A stretch of 64,000 nt of DNA from Hyphomicrobiales bacterium (GCA_900469445.1 UBXM01000002.1:1-64000), one strand, 5' to 3'. Positions 37,453-46,037 are shown, numbered from the stretch's first letter. Numbers and translations are program-made. Notes: a model not told the origin generated them from the letters alone.

Positions 37453-38265
37453 TCAGCTTGCTTTCTTCTTTTTGAGATCTGCTTCGACGCTCTGGCGCAA
37501 AGCGTCCATGATGTTCACCACGTTCGAAGCTGGTGCGGCGTCCGCCTTTTTGCCCTTTGCAGTCTTCTTCGGCTTGAGCTGCTTTTTCTTCTGCTCGATC
37601 AACTTCAGCAGGCTTTCCTGGATCGGATCGCTGACCATGTCCGGTGACCAACGCGCCGTCTTCTGCTTTATCAGCTTCTGAACTAGGGGGATCAGTTCCT
37701 TGTCAGCTTCCGGCTCGATATCCTCGAAATAACTCTCTTCGGGCCGAACCTCATCGCCAAATCGCAGCGACCAGAGGACAATACCGTCGTCGCGCGGTTC
37801 GAGGACAACGGCCCGCTCGCGGCGACCGATCACCAGCTTCGAAATACCGACGACCTTGTCGGCCTTCATGGCATCCCGGATCACGGCAAATGCTTCGTGC
37901 CCGACCGGATCGTTCGGCATCAGGTAGTGGGGCTTTTCGAGATAGACCCACTCGATGCTGTCGGCCGGTGCGAACTTCTCGATGTCGATCGTCTTTACCG
38001 TGTCGAGGGCGACGGCATCGAGATCGTCGTCGGTCAGGATGACGTAGTCGTTTTCGCCGCGAGCATAGCCCTTGGCCTCATTGTCGTCCTTCACCGGCTT
38101 GCCGGTCACAGAGTCGATATACTGCGAGACGACGCGGTTACCGGTCTCCCTGTTCAGCGTGTGGAACCGCACTTTCTCCGCTTCCGACGTGGCCGGCATC
38201 ATCGACACAGGGCAGGTGACAAGCGAGAGTTTCAGATAGCCTTTCCAATAGGGGCGAAGTGCCAT
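37453..38265 (-). CDS. ku: Ku protein (first copy), NHEJ end-binding
   Basis: A 270-aa prokaryotic Ku. The Ku core is clear: YWKGYLKLSLVTCPV at the start, RVVSQYIDSVTGKPV, and the central EWVYLEKPHYLMPNDPVGHEAF block. The C-terminus is basic, Lys-rich and likely binds DNA or ligase. Ku forms a ring that clamps double-strand ends and recruits the ligase. It is 12 bases downstream of a second ku copy, so the operon has two paralogues. In sinorhizobia such pairs are thought to act together under stress. Confidence 0.93.
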   Translation of the reverse strand: MALRPYWKGYLKLSLVTCPVSMMPATSEAEKVRFHTLNRETGNRVVSQYIDSVTGKPVKDDNEAKGYARGENDYVILTDDDLDAVALDTVKTIDIEKFAPADSIEWVYLEKPHYLMPNDPVGHEAFAVIRDAMKADKVVGISKLVIGRRERAVVLEPRDDGIVLWSLRFGDEVRPEESYFEDIEPEADKELIPLVQKLIKQKTARWSPDMVSDPIQESLLKLIEQKKKQLKPKKTAKGKKADAAPASNVVNIMDALRQSVEADLKKKKAS

Positions 38266-38277
38266 GATCTTTGTCCC

Positions 38278-39183
38278 TCACCCGGCTTTGCGCTGCGGGG
38301 CAGCTTTCGAAGAGGCGGTCTTCGATGCCGCCCCGCGCGCGGCGCGCTGCCTGCCAGCGCCCGTGTTAGCGTTGGCTGCAGTGCGTTTCGGTTCGTCGTC
38401 TTTGGATTTGCCGAGACCCGCGCTTTCGCGCAGTGCCGCGAGCAGGTCATTCGGGTTGGAAACCTCGACCTTCTTTCGTTTCGGCAATGCCCTGCCTTCA
38501 ATCTTCGCTTTGACCAACTCCGCAAGCGCGGCCTCATAACGATCGTCGAAGGCGGCCGGATCGAAGTCGCCCTTCTTCGTCGAGATGATATGCTTGGCCA
38601 GATCGAGCATCTCGCCCTGGATCTTGATCTTCGGCATGTCCTCAAACGCCTTCTTCGAGGAGCGGACCTCGTAATCGTAGTTTAGTGTGGTGGCGATGAG
38701 GCCCTTGCCATGAGGGCGAATGAGAACGGTGCGCATCCGCCGGAACAGCACGGTCCTGGCGATTGCTGCGACCTTGGACTTGCGCATTCCGTCCCTCAAC
38801 GCAGCGAACGCATCCGTGCCCATCTTGTCCGGCGTGAGGTAATAGGGCTTGTCGAAATAGACATCGTCCACGTCGGAGCAGGGAATGAAGGCTTCCACCT
38901 CCAGCGTCTTGTTGCTTTCCGGTATGGTGGCCGCCACCTCATCAGGATCGATGATGATGTATTGCCCGTTCTCGATCTCAAAACCCTTCGTCTGGGCTTC
39001 CTTTGCGACCGGCTCTTCCGTGTCGCTGTCGATGAACACGCGGTTGACCCGGTTCCCGGTCGCGGTGTTGATCGTGTTGAATGTGATCCGCTCCGAGGTC
39101 GAGGCGGCTGTATAGAGAGCCACGCCACACGACACCTCGCCGAACTTGATAAAACCTTTCCACTGAGCACGCTGACCGGCCAT
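38278..39183 (-). CDS. ku: Ku protein (second copy), NHEJ end-binding
   Basis: A 301-aa Ku protein. Core blocks: WKGFIKFGEVSCGVALYTA, NRVFIDSDTEEPVAKEA, and DDVYFDKPYYLTPDKMGTDA. The C-terminal 60 residues are Lys/Arg/Ala-rich and long. I chose the ATG at 39183 because GAGGAG lies at good spacing; an ATG 48 bases upstream has none. The paralogue follows after 12 bases. A poorly spaced GGAAC/GTT pair (39246 to 39221, 18 bases) upstream could be a weak EcfG-type site. Confidence 0.92.
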   Translation of the reverse strand: MAGQRAQWKGFIKFGEVSCGVALYTAASTSERITFNTINTATGNRVNRVFIDSDTEEPVAKEAQTKGFEIENGQYIIIDPDEVAATIPESNKTLEVEAFIPCSDVDDVYFDKPYYLTPDKMGTDAFAALRDGMRKSKVAAIARTVLFRRMRTVLIRPHGKGLIATTLNYDYEVRSSKKAFEDMPKIKIQGEMLDLAKHIISTKKGDFDPAAFDDRYEAALAELVKAKIEGRALPKRKKVEVSNPNDLLAALRESAGLGKSKDDEPKRTAANANTGAGRQRAARGAASKTASSKAAPQRKAG

Positions 39184-39382
39184 ATCGAACTCCTCGCATG
39201 GGACGCAACCTATCCGATTCAACTGCGTCATCCGCGACTCGGTTCCGATTCGAAAAATGAATCATTTTCAATGGCTTGATTCGATTTTCCACTGCAACCA
39301 TAAGATTCAAATTAAGCCGCTGAATCCGATGCATCTTTTCGGGCGCGCGCGAGTTATCCGCGTATCACGAAGGAGAATTGGG

Positions 39383-39568
39383 ATGTCGAAGAGAGAGTTG
39401 ATCGATACCGGGACGGACAAGCGCTACGTCCGTCGTGATGAGAAGGGCCAGTTCAAGGAGAGTGTCGATGTCGGCCGGTCGCTCTCAACCGACAAGCGCC
39501 AGAAAGCCAAGACGGTCGCCGAGCCGGGCGAGGGCGACAAGGGCGACCATCGTCCTGCAAAGCATTGA
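39383..39568 (+). CDS. 61-aa charged protein
   Basis: A small basic and acidic protein: MSKRELIDTGTDKRYVRRDE, then QFKESVDVGRSLSTDKRQ and a Gly/Asp/Lys end. AAGGAG precedes the ATG. Similar short proteins are frequent in rhizobia near stress genes; no function is known. The next small gene starts 10 bases after its stop. Confidence 0.65.
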   Translation: MSKRELIDTGTDKRYVRRDEKGQFKESVDVGRSLSTDKRQKAKTVAEPGEGDKGDHRPAKH

Positions 39569-39578
39569 GGGTTTCACA

Positions 39579-39770
39579 ATGAACAATATCGCCGGCGACC
39601 TTCGCCTCAAGCTCGAACAGCTCGTCGATCACTACGTAACTGCCGGATCGAAAGCGCCCGACTTGATCGCAGCCATGGAGAAGGAACTCGCAGATATGCG
39701 GCGTGCGTACGACCAAGATCCGGATCCTGCCGATGCGCCAGGCGAGATCGACGAACCGGCGAATGACTGA
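39579..39770 (+). CDS. 63-aa acidic protein
   Basis: A small soluble protein with an N-terminal helix (LRLKLEQLVDHYVTAG), a second helix (DLIAAMEKELADMRRAYD) and a Pro/Asp/Glu-rich tail. It follows the 61-aa gene by 10 bases and ends about 175 bases before the convergent ligase gene. The ribosome site is weak. No function is assigned. Confidence 0.55.
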   Translation: MNNIAGDLRLKLEQLVDHYVTAGSKAPDLIAAMEKELADMRRAYDQDPDPADAPGEIDEPAND

Positions 39771-39946
39771 CCGGGGGCGACCTACCGCCATTGCCCCCAG
39801 ATGCGATTTGAGCATGGCTGTTCTGTTGCATCTCTAATTTTCGAAGCAGGTCCGGGCGGGTTGAACATTACACGACGAAACGACGCACCTCCTCCCAGCC
39901 GCCGTCGAAATCTTCCGAAAAGCCGCACCCCTCCCGCGGAAGGCTT

Positions 39947-41002
39947 TTAGTCTCTTGGTTTTTCCAGGATGTCGAACACTGCGGCATTGTCTTGAACCTC
40001 GCGCAATCCTTTGTAGGACGCATGGCGAAGGTTGCCGTCATAGGTCCAGCCCCGGAACTCGATCTCGGCGATCAGGGTCGGCTCGGCATAGACGAGGTTC
40101 TTGCCGTTGAGCGGCACAACCGGCTGTTTCGTCTTGAGCTTGTCGAGCGTCGTTTTCAGGAAAACGGCATCGCGTTCCTTGAACCCGGTCCCCACCGATC
40201 CGACAAAGAGCCAGCCTGATCCGCGCCGAGCGGCAAGAAGCAGGCTTCCTATCCCCCCGCGGGCTACCCGGGATTGTTCATACCCGACGATCATGAAGCT
40301 CTCGCTGTGAATGCATTTGATCTTCAGCCAGTCGCCCGTTCGGCCGGAGCGATAAGGTCGATCGCGATGCTTGGCGATGATGCCCTCGAGACCCATGCTG
40401 CAAGCATTGGCGAGAAGATCTTCCGGTTCACCGGTGATGTCTTCGGAAAGCTGGATGGCGCCGTCGTGGTCAGCAAGGAGGTCGCTGAGCAAGTGCCGGC
40501 GCACAGAAAGTTCCGTCCCCATCAGGTCATGCCCATCGAAATACATCAGGTCAAAAGCGTAGAGGACCGCTTCCGTTGAGGCCTTGTTACCGCCACGACC
40601 GCCTAACGACTTCTGCAGAGCCACGAAATCGGACCGGCCGTGTTCATCCAGGACCACGGCCTCGCCGTCGAGTATCGCGCTGCGAACGCCAAGTCGTGTT
40701 GCTGCGTCAGCGATCGCCGGAAACCTGCTCGTCCAGTCGTGGCCGCCTCTAGTGATGATCCTGACGCAGTCTGGTTCGATATGGATGGCGAGCCGATAGC
40801 CGTCCCATTTGACCTCATAAAGCCAATCAGGTCCCGTGGGAGGTGATGGTTTGAGGAGCGCCAGACACGGGTCGATTCGCTCGGGCATTGGGTCGAATGG
40901 CAGGTTTGGTTGAGTAGGGTCGCGCCGGCGACGCGGCTGCGACTGAGCCATCTGATCACTTTGCAGCAGCGGGCTGGAGCGACGCTTTCGGGACTGACGC
41001 AT
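39947..41002 (-). CDS. ATP-dependent DNA ligase (LigD ligase-domain type)
   Basis: A 351-aa ligase that seals breaks in NHEJ. The nucleotidyl-transferase domain begins around residue 60; the adenylated Lys is in EVKWDGYR (about Lys65). Further motifs are AILDGEAVVLDEHG and GLEGIIAKHRD, and WLKIKC precedes the OB-fold domain (about 250-345). The primase-polymerase and phosphoesterase domains of full LigD are missing, so gap filling would need another protein. It is near the two ku genes but separated by two small plus-strand genes. Confidence 0.9.
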   Translation of the reverse strand: MRQSRKRRSSPLLQSDQMAQSQPRRRRDPTQPNLPFDPMPERIDPCLALLKPSPPTGPDWLYEVKWDGYRLAIHIEPDCVRIITRGGHDWTSRFPAIADAATRLGVRSAILDGEAVVLDEHGRSDFVALQKSLGGRGGNKASTEAVLYAFDLMYFDGHDLMGTELSVRRHLLSDLLADHDGAIQLSEDITGEPEDLLANACSMGLEGIIAKHRDRPYRSGRTGDWLKIKCIHSESFMIVGYEQSRVARGGIGSLLLAARRGSGWLFVGSVGTGFKERDAVFLKTTLDKLKTKQPVVPLNGKNLVYAEPTLIAEIEFRGWTYDGNLRHASYKGLREVQDNAAVFDILEKPRD

Positions 41003-41267
41003 TTACACAACCCCCGTGACTGGAACACGATTCAAGTTAGTCGAGCTTAAATGGTTCCAGACATCCTTGCAGTTCGACCTACTGATCTTCACTCCCCTGT
41101 CTACGACCTTCCGAGCTCCATGTTGTGGACATCATCGCTTCTGCGGCTCGTTTAAAGCAGTCGCTGCTGACTGTGCACTTCAACAAGAGAAAAAGCTGTC
41201 GATTTTCTAAACTAAAACGAGGACTGCTATGACGAACCCGCCGCCTGGACTAATCGCGGGTGGCCAA

Positions 41268-41292
41268 GGAACTATCTGAATCTCCGTTTGTT
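41268..41292 (+). promoter_or_regulatory. EcfG-type general stress promoter for the membrane-stress operon
   Basis: GGAAC (41268-41272), 17 bases, GTT (41290-41292), 42 bases upstream of the first gene. The rest of the 330-base gap between the ligase and this operon holds no gene. Confidence 0.65.
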
Positions 41293-41333
41293 AGCACAGC
41301 GTCAGCAACAATAAGAGCAAGGAGTGCCTCACG

Positions 41334-41873
41334 ATGGACCAAGGCGAGAACGGATCTACGTCATCTGCAGCCGATTTAAGGCAGAAAGTTACCGATGATC
41401 TCCACGACGCGTCGGAATTTGCCAAACGCGAGGCTTCTGCCGCTGCAGACAAGGCCAAAGATGCCGCTGACGAACAGAAGAATTTCCTGGCGGGAAAGCT
41501 TGGCAGCGTAGCTCATGCGCTTGAAAAAGTGGCCGGCGAGCTGGAGCAGAGCGACGACCGTGAGATCGGGCGTATGACCAAGACGCTTGGCTCCAATTTG
41601 CGTAACGCCTCGGATAGCGTGCGTGATCGTAGCCTCAGCGAGATCGCCCGAATGGCCGAGGATTTCGGCCGCAAGCAGCCGCTTGCATTTTTGAGCATCG
41701 CGGCGGTCGCTGGCTTGGCTGCAAGTCGTTTCCTAACATCATCCTCTCCGGGAACTGACAACTCTACGGCTCCGCCAGCGACGAGCACCGGGGTCACACC
41801 GTCGTCGTCTGTACCTTCTACAAACGTGGCCACAACCAGTGTCAATCCTCAGGAGGTTCGCTTCAATGGCTAA
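41334..41873 (+). CDS. helical membrane-associated stress protein
   Basis: A 179-aa protein. Residues about 10-110 form a long amphipathic coil rich in Ala/Lys/Glu/Asp (FAKREASAAADKAKDAADEQ) like the plant LEA or apolipoprotein-like stress proteins. A hydrophobic segment (about 120-140, LAFLSIAAVAGLAASRFLTS) could cross the membrane. The tail is Ser/Thr/Pro-rich. It is first of three genes (with Holin-X-like and DUF3618 proteins); the next start overlaps its end by 8 bases. An EcfG-type promoter precedes it. Confidence 0.7.
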   Translation: MDQGENGSTSSAADLRQKVTDDLHDASEFAKREASAAADKAKDAADEQKNFLAGKLGSVAHALEKVAGELEQSDDREIGRMTKTLGSNLRNASDSVRDRSLSEIARMAEDFGRKQPLAFLSIAAVAGLAASRFLTSSSPGTDNSTAPPATSTGVTPSSSVPSTNVATTSVNPQEVRFNG

Positions 41874-42282
41874 CTCTTCCGACAATCGCTCGTTATCTGA
41901 GCTGGTAACCGGCTTGGTCGGGGACATATCTGGACTTTTTCGCAAAGAAATCGAGCTCGCCAAGACCGAGGCATCGGAAAAAATGTCCCGCGCCCTGACA
42001 GGTGTGGAAGCGTTTGCAGCCGGCATTGTTCTGGCGATCTGCGCGGTAGGGGTCCTTCTTGCAGCACTCGTGAAAGGGCTAACAGCGCTGCTCGTCGCTC
42101 AAGGGATGCGGGAACCGAACGCGGACGCTCTTTCGTCTGTTGTGGTTGGGATCGTGGTGGCCCTAATCGCGTGGGCCCTTGCTTCGCGTGGGCTCAAAGC
42201 TCTGAAAGGCGACAACCTGAAACTCGAGCGCACCTCCGCATCGTTGCAGCGTGACGCTCAAATTGTGAAGGACAGAACCTGA
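41866..42282 (+). CDS. phage-holin-like (Holin-X/DUF1469) membrane protein
   Basis: A 138-aa protein of the putative holin superfamily III / DUF1469. A cytoplasmic helix (LSELVTGLVGDISGLFRKEI) and two membrane segments (about 55-80 and 93-115) are followed by a short basic tail. These proteins are common in rhizobial stress operons; despite the name, they are not phage lysis genes there. AGGAGG sets the start. The stop overlaps the DUF3618 start by one base. Confidence 0.8.
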   Translation: MANSSDNRSLSELVTGLVGDISGLFRKEIELAKTEASEKMSRALTGVEAFAAGIVLAICAVGVLLAALVKGLTALLVAQGMREPNADALSSVVVGIVVALIAWALASRGLKALKGDNLKLERTSASLQRDAQIVKDRT

Positions 42283-43244
42283 TGCCCCATACATCGGAAA
42301 CTAACCGGTCGGCCACTATCGAAAACGAAATTGCACAGGATCGCCAGCGGATTGAGGAAAAGCTCGACGCTATTCAGCAGCGCATGTCTCCTGGCCAGCT
42401 TGTCGACGAAGCTCTCGCCTACGTCAAATCAAGTGGCGGTGGAGAGTATGCCTCAAACTTCGGATCAGCCGTAAAGAACAACCCTATACCCTTGGCATTG
42501 ATGGGCGTGAGCCTCGCTTGGCTTATGGCAGGTCCAAAGACCAATCCGGCATCTTATGCGCAAGCGCCCCAGAATGAGTATCCACTTGCGACGGTCTACG
42601 GTGAGCTCCGGCGGATGGGTCCACCCGAGGCCGATGGTCAAGTCCGCTATAGCCATTTCAGCGATACCAGCGGCAATCGGTTCAAAGCGCTAACCGACGA
42701 GACCGGCCGCCGTGCAGGGCACTTTATTGATGCCACTGGAAAAACCTATCGCGGGTTTGCTGACGCGTCTGGTCGTCGTATCCACGACATCCGCGACGAA
42801 GCTGGTAATCTTTTCGAGGAAGCGACGGGTTGGGTTTCCAGCACTTGGCAATCGATCACGGGCACAGCTGGAAAGGCAACCGAGAGCGTTTCAAATGCTG
42901 GGCGAGGCGCGGTAGACGCGGGTTCCCAGTTCAACGAAGCAATCGTGAAACATTTCAAGGATCAGCCTCTCGTGGGCGGGGCGCTTGCTTTTGCTCTTGG
43001 GGCTGCGATTGGCGCCGCACTCCCCTCGACACGTGCGGAGAACGATGTCATGGGCGAGGCCTCGGACCGCGTCAAGGATAAGGTTTCTGCCGAGGCGGCG
43101 AAAACGATCGACAAGGCAGGAGAGCTGGCTTCGGACGCATACGAAAGAGCTGTCTCCGCAGCATCTGATGTCCATGACGCCGCACGAGAGCGTGTCGTGG
43201 ATGGCCCAGCGCTGAATACCACAATAATTGAGCGGCCACAGTGA
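42282..43244 (+). CDS. DUF3618 family membrane protein
   Basis: A 320-aa protein. The N-terminus (ENEIAQDRQRIEEKLDAIQQRMSPGQLVDE) is the DUF3618 signature. A first hydrophobic segment (about 65-85, PLALMGVSLAWLMAGP) and a second, glycine-rich one (about 230-250, ALAFALGAAIGAALP) flank a long polar loop with ALTDETGRRAGHFIDATG-type repeats. The end is Ala-rich and helical. DUF3618 proteins are linked to envelope stress in rhizobia by context. It is the last gene of the three-gene operon. Confidence 0.8.
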   Translation: MPHTSETNRSATIENEIAQDRQRIEEKLDAIQQRMSPGQLVDEALAYVKSSGGGEYASNFGSAVKNNPIPLALMGVSLAWLMAGPKTNPASYAQAPQNEYPLATVYGELRRMGPPEADGQVRYSHFSDTSGNRFKALTDETGRRAGHFIDATGKTYRGFADASGRRIHDIRDEAGNLFEEATGWVSSTWQSITGTAGKATESVSNAGRGAVDAGSQFNEAIVKHFKDQPLVGGALAFALGAAIGAALPSTRAENDVMGEASDRVKDKVSAEAAKTIDKAGELASDAYERAVSAASDVHDAARERVVDGPALNTTIIERPQ

Positions 43245-43287
43245 TCGGAATACGCTGTTAGTTTACCGCATACATCGCCGTCAGGAT

Positions 43288-43310
43288 GGGGCCAGCTTGA
43301 ATTTGGCCCC
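43288..43310 (+). terminator. hairpin after the DUF3618 gene
   Basis: A 7-bp stem (43288-43294 with 43304-43310) and 9-base loop, about 45 bases after the operon. No T tract follows. Confidence 0.4.
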
Positions 43311-43429
43311 TCGCTGTGCGGAGGCCATATGATGCTTATGACCTCAATCGGAACGTTGATGAAAGTCATTAAACGCAATTCGGCATTCAGCGTGGGGATT
43401 GGCTAGACCGATCTATATCTTTTGACTTT

Positions 43430-43650
43430 AACCCTCGCTATCGAAAAGGCTCACTTGCCCCCGGCGCCGAGGCGCTGCCTCAGCCTCGGGCATAGTGCCC
43501 CCAAGGGCGGTCAGCCGTTTGCCGGATTCAACTCGTACCAAAGTCTCGAGTGCTTGACGCACAAGAGCCGCCGGCTTCCTTTGTGCCTGTAAGGGACTGA
43601 TGCTGACTGGCCTAGCCTTGAGCGTGTAGAGTATCAAAGAAATCCATTGA
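43430..43650 (-). pseudogene. frameshifted VapB-type antitoxin remnant
   Basis: The minus strand reads QSLTGTKEAG in one frame, then ALVRQALETLVRVESGKRL and ALGGTMPEAEAAPRRR in the next. That is the C-terminal two-thirds of a VapB antitoxin with a single frameshift. The N-terminal strand and the DNA-binding part are blurred. No VapC toxin gene is next to it. The end differs from a normal VapB, with an extra GQVSLFDSEG tail. Confidence 0.65.
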
Positions 43651-43726
43651 ACGTCGCACGGGTGAAAAATGCCGCGATCTCCCCTATGGGCGTTACATAA
43701 GTCCTGACGCGTCGATAGCATCCTCG

Positions 43727-43981
43727 GTGATTGCAGAAGAGAGCCCGTTCAGAAATGCGACCTCGACAGCGCAAGTCCTTGCTGCACTAGCTCGCGATGA
43801 GCTGGCCAGTCACAAGCTTCACGCCGCAGAGAACTGCGCGACCATGGCCGGGACGCAGGAACAGACGGCGCAGATCATGCGCGCCAGCGCGAGTGTCGGC
43901 AATCGCTTGGACGGCGTTCACGAGCGGCTTGATCGGATCTATGACTGTCAGCATTCGCGTCGCACAACACGGAATAGCTGA
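43727..43981 (+). CDS. possible 84-aa hypothetical protein
   Basis: A soluble Ala/Arg/His-rich frame from a GTG at 43727. The middle (AALARDELASHKLHAAENCA and then TAQIMRASASVGNRLDGV) looks helical. The ribosome site is weak and I see no known relatives. It ends about 20 bases before the terminator of the convergent porin gene. Confidence 0.35.
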   Translation: MIAEESPFRNATSTAQVLAALARDELASHKLHAAENCATMAGTQEQTAQIMRASASVGNRLDGVHERLDRIYDCQHSRRTTRNS

Positions 43982-44000
43982 TACGCAGCTAAAACAAAAA

Positions 44001-44022
44001 AAGGCCCCATGGAGAGGCCCTT
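44001..44022 (-). terminator. rho-independent terminator of the porin gene
   Basis: On the minus strand an AAGG-x-CC / GG-x-CCTT stem with one mismatch and a loop is followed by seven T residues. It lies about 20 bases past the porin stop codon. Confidence 0.7.
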
Positions 44023-44041
44023 CTTATTCGGCAAACTGGTA

Positions 44042-44683
44042 TTAGAACTTGACCGCAATGCCGGCCTTGACGACGTGCTGGTCGATGTCAACGTTAATGC
44101 CGTCGAAGTCCTTGTCGCCAAAGTCGTTGTAACGATACTCGCCGCGGAGGAAGACGTTGTCTGTGACTGCGAAGTCAACGCCGGCACCAACGGTCCAGCC
44201 GTTGAACGTCTCGTCGTCATTGCCCGCCGGGGTGTCGAGGAATGCGCGGGTGGCAGTCCAGCCGCCAGCAGCATAAACCAGTGCCCGGTCGAAGGCATAG
44301 CCTACACGACCACGAACCGAGCCAGCCCACTTGGTGCCTGCGTCAACGCCAGCGACGCCGAAGATGTTTTCTTCTTCGTTCCAGTTGTAGTCAACATCGC
44401 CTTCAATACCCAGAACGAAGCCGTTGCTCAGCTGCCAGTTGTAGCCAACAAAGCCACCAACGATCGCACCATTGAAATCTTGGTCGATGCTGGTGCCACC
44501 GGTGCTGAAATCGCCGTTGCCCCAGCCGTAGCCAGCGGAAATACCTGCGTACGCGCCTTCCCAAGAGAAAACTTGGGTTTCAATGGCGACTGGCGCGCTG
44601 GGAACCTGGTCAACTGCGTCTGCTGCGTAAGCCGCGGTCGAGGCGGATAGCGCAAACACTGCGAAAGCGATAGTTTTGATCAT
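44042..44683 (-). CDS. Omp25/RopB-type outer membrane beta-barrel porin
   Basis: A 213-aa outer-membrane protein. The signal peptide ends at about residue 21 (STAAYAA). The mature part has alternating beta strands (YAGISAGYGWGNG, GGFVGYNWQLSNGFVLGIEGDV, GRVGYAFDRALVYAAGGW) and ends in KAGIAVKF with a C-terminal Phe, as needed for barrel insertion. The sequence resembles the small Omp25/Omp31/RopB porins of Rhizobiales. The start at 44683 fits the signal peptide; a GAGGG site precedes it. Strong terminator downstream. Confidence 0.9.
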   Translation of the reverse strand: MIKTIAFAVFALSASTAAYAADAVDQVPSAPVAIETQVFSWEGAYAGISAGYGWGNGDFSTGGTSIDQDFNGAIVGGFVGYNWQLSNGFVLGIEGDVDYNWNEEENIFGVAGVDAGTKWAGSVRGRVGYAFDRALVYAAGGWTATRAFLDTPAGNDDETFNGWTVGAGVDFAVTDNVFLRGEYRYNDFGDKDFDGINVDIDQHVVKAGIAVKF

Positions 44684-44831
44684 ATTCAGCCCTCTGGTTA
44701 CGAGTGCTAGATGACTACGCTGAGCAGCAGACAAAGTCTGTAGTATTTGAGCAACTATCAACGTGTAGCCGGCTTTGTCATCTACCGTACAAGCGCCCGG
44801 CGGCTGGTACCTGCAATTCGGTCGTGCTGGC

Positions 44832-44957
44832 TCAAGTCGTCTGGGGCAAGAAGACGATCCAGAACCCTGCAATAACGATCAGAATTAGCATGATTAGTGC
44901 AAGCACAACGACCCCACGGCCGTACCCTGCTTTCGGTGGAATGTCGTCGTCTGCCAT
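44832..44957 (-). CDS. 41-aa single-pass membrane protein
   Basis: A tiny protein: MADDDIPPKAGYGRG, then a hydrophobic helix of about 22 residues (VVVLALIMLILIVIAGFWIV) and a short end. It lies 80 bases after the 60-aa small membrane protein gene on the same strand. A similar arrangement of two small single-pass proteins occurs at 61323-61659. The function is unknown; small proteins like these often modulate a larger membrane complex. Confidence 0.6.
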   Translation of the reverse strand: MADDDIPPKAGYGRGVVVLALIMLILIVIAGFWIVFLPQTT

Positions 44958-45039
44958 ACGGATGTGCCAGTTCTGAATCCGACGCCCTGCGGTTAAGCGT
45001 TGCTGCGGGCTGGTCTAGTTTGAAGGCTTTCGCGCAGCC

Positions 45040-45222
45040 CTAGTTTGCATTGGTAGGGTTCGAAGCCATGTATATCGAGACGAAAAGATACAACCCGAAG
45101 GCTATCGCGGCATAAAATGCCAGCGCCATGATGACGCCTCGGCCCATAAGCGCCCTCTTCTTTCGCTCTGTCGGTGGCGCTGACTTTTGTTCAAGCGCTG
45201 GTTCGTCCTCAGGTTTTATCAT
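45040..45222 (-). CDS. 60-aa single-pass membrane protein
   Basis: A small membrane protein: a charged N-terminus, then TERKKRALMGRGVIMALAFY as the start of a membrane helix (residues about 31-52), ending outside in MASNPTNAN. GAGGAAA precedes the ATG. The core KRxLMGRGxxxxLAxxAIAxF is shared with the protein at 61477-61659, so they are paralogues. A second tiny membrane gene follows in both places. Confidence 0.65.
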   Translation of the reverse strand: MIKPEDEPALEQKSAPPTERKKRALMGRGVIMALAFYAAIAFGLYLFVSIYMASNPTNAN

Positions 45223-45269
45223 CTACTTTCCTCGATTTCTTCCGCAACGTCGGTGAAGAGCAAGACTGA

Positions 45270-45548
45270 TCAGCAATTAGACACTGTCGTTCCTGAGCCG
45301 TCGGTAGTTCCAGCGGTAGAAGACGGTGCCCCGCTGTTACCTTGCTGGATACAGCTCCCACTCCAGGCCCCATCTTTCGGATCTTTGTTGTCTAACGACC
45401 CAGTGTTGTTGCTCTGGTGACCGTACGAGCCAGTGGTCGGGCTCTGGTTGATTGGTTTTCGCTGAGGTGATGCCGTATTATCTTGCGGCATGGCGACCGA
45501 AGATAGCGATGCGGAGACAACCGTCGCGACAATGAGTTTGAGCATCAT
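45270..45548 (-). CDS. secreted Ser/Gly/Thr-rich small protein
   Basis: A 92-aa exported protein with a signal peptide of about 20 residues and a low-complexity mature part (SPTTGSYGHQSNNTGSLDNK, then Ser/Gly/Thr with two Cys). It is similar in style to the three exported Gly/Ser-rich proteins near 2-3 kb. AAAGGA precedes the ATG. An EcfG-type promoter lies upstream. Confidence 0.65.
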   Translation of the reverse strand: MMLKLIVATVVSASLSSVAMPQDNTASPQRKPINQSPTTGSYGHQSNNTGSLDNKDPKDGAWSGSCIQQGNSGAPSSTAGTTDGSGTTVSNC

Positions 45549-45572
45549 ACGTCCTTTCCCAGAGAAACGTCT

Positions 45573-45597
45573 AACATGCCTGACTGCAATTCGTTCC
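45573..45597 (-). promoter_or_regulatory. EcfG-type general stress promoter for the secreted small protein
   Basis: On the minus strand GGAAC (45597-45593), 17 bases, GTT (45575-45573), about 25 bases upstream of the start at 45548. Confidence 0.6.
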
Positions 45598-45758
45598 GGT
45601 TACGCGGTTAGGGTTTGCTTTCGCTCAGACATCCGGGGAACCGCCACAAACGGCGCATCGCGTGTATGTCTGGTGGAATGGATGATGCGCGTGGCCGGCA
45701 GCACGCGGAGTGTCTGCCGATGCAAAGGACTTATCAACTGTCCGCCCCGACATCTAAG

Positions 45759-46037
45759 TCAGGGCGAAAAATTACGAAGCGTGAACAACACCAGCTTCTC
45801 CGGAAGGCCGGGAACAATTGAATATTGAATGTTTTTTCCCTTCTTTCGACTTGTCACAAGTTTGAGGTCTCGCAAACGCTTGAGATGCTGAGATAGCGGA
45901 GATTGATCAAGGCCTGTCAACTGGACAAGTTCGAAAACCATCAAGTCGCGCTCAGACAGCTCGACTAGAACTTGTAGACGAACAGGGCTTGAGACTAGGT
46001 CGAATACCTTAGCGGCGTCGATGTAATCAACTGTCAT
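45759..46037 (-). CDS. ArsR-family transcriptional regulator
   Basis: A 92-aa winged-helix regulator with recognition helix GLDQSPLSQHLKRLRDLKL and wing SRKKGKNIQYSIV. It is shorter and more distant than the two ArsR copies near nhaA. Metal-binding cysteines are absent. The ATG is followed upstream by an AT-rich run (TATATATA), which may be its own operator. Target genes are unknown. Confidence 0.8.
   Translation of the reverse strand: MTVDYIDAAKVFDLVSSPVRLQVLVELSERDLMVFELVQLTGLDQSPLSQHLKRLRDLKLVTSRKKGKNIQYSIVPGLPEKLVLFTLRNFSP

Noticed and set aside
41866-42282. Phage holin and thus a prophage
   Set aside because: The holin-superfamily protein is in a stress operon with a DUF3618 gene; no phage structural, integrase or lysis genes are near.
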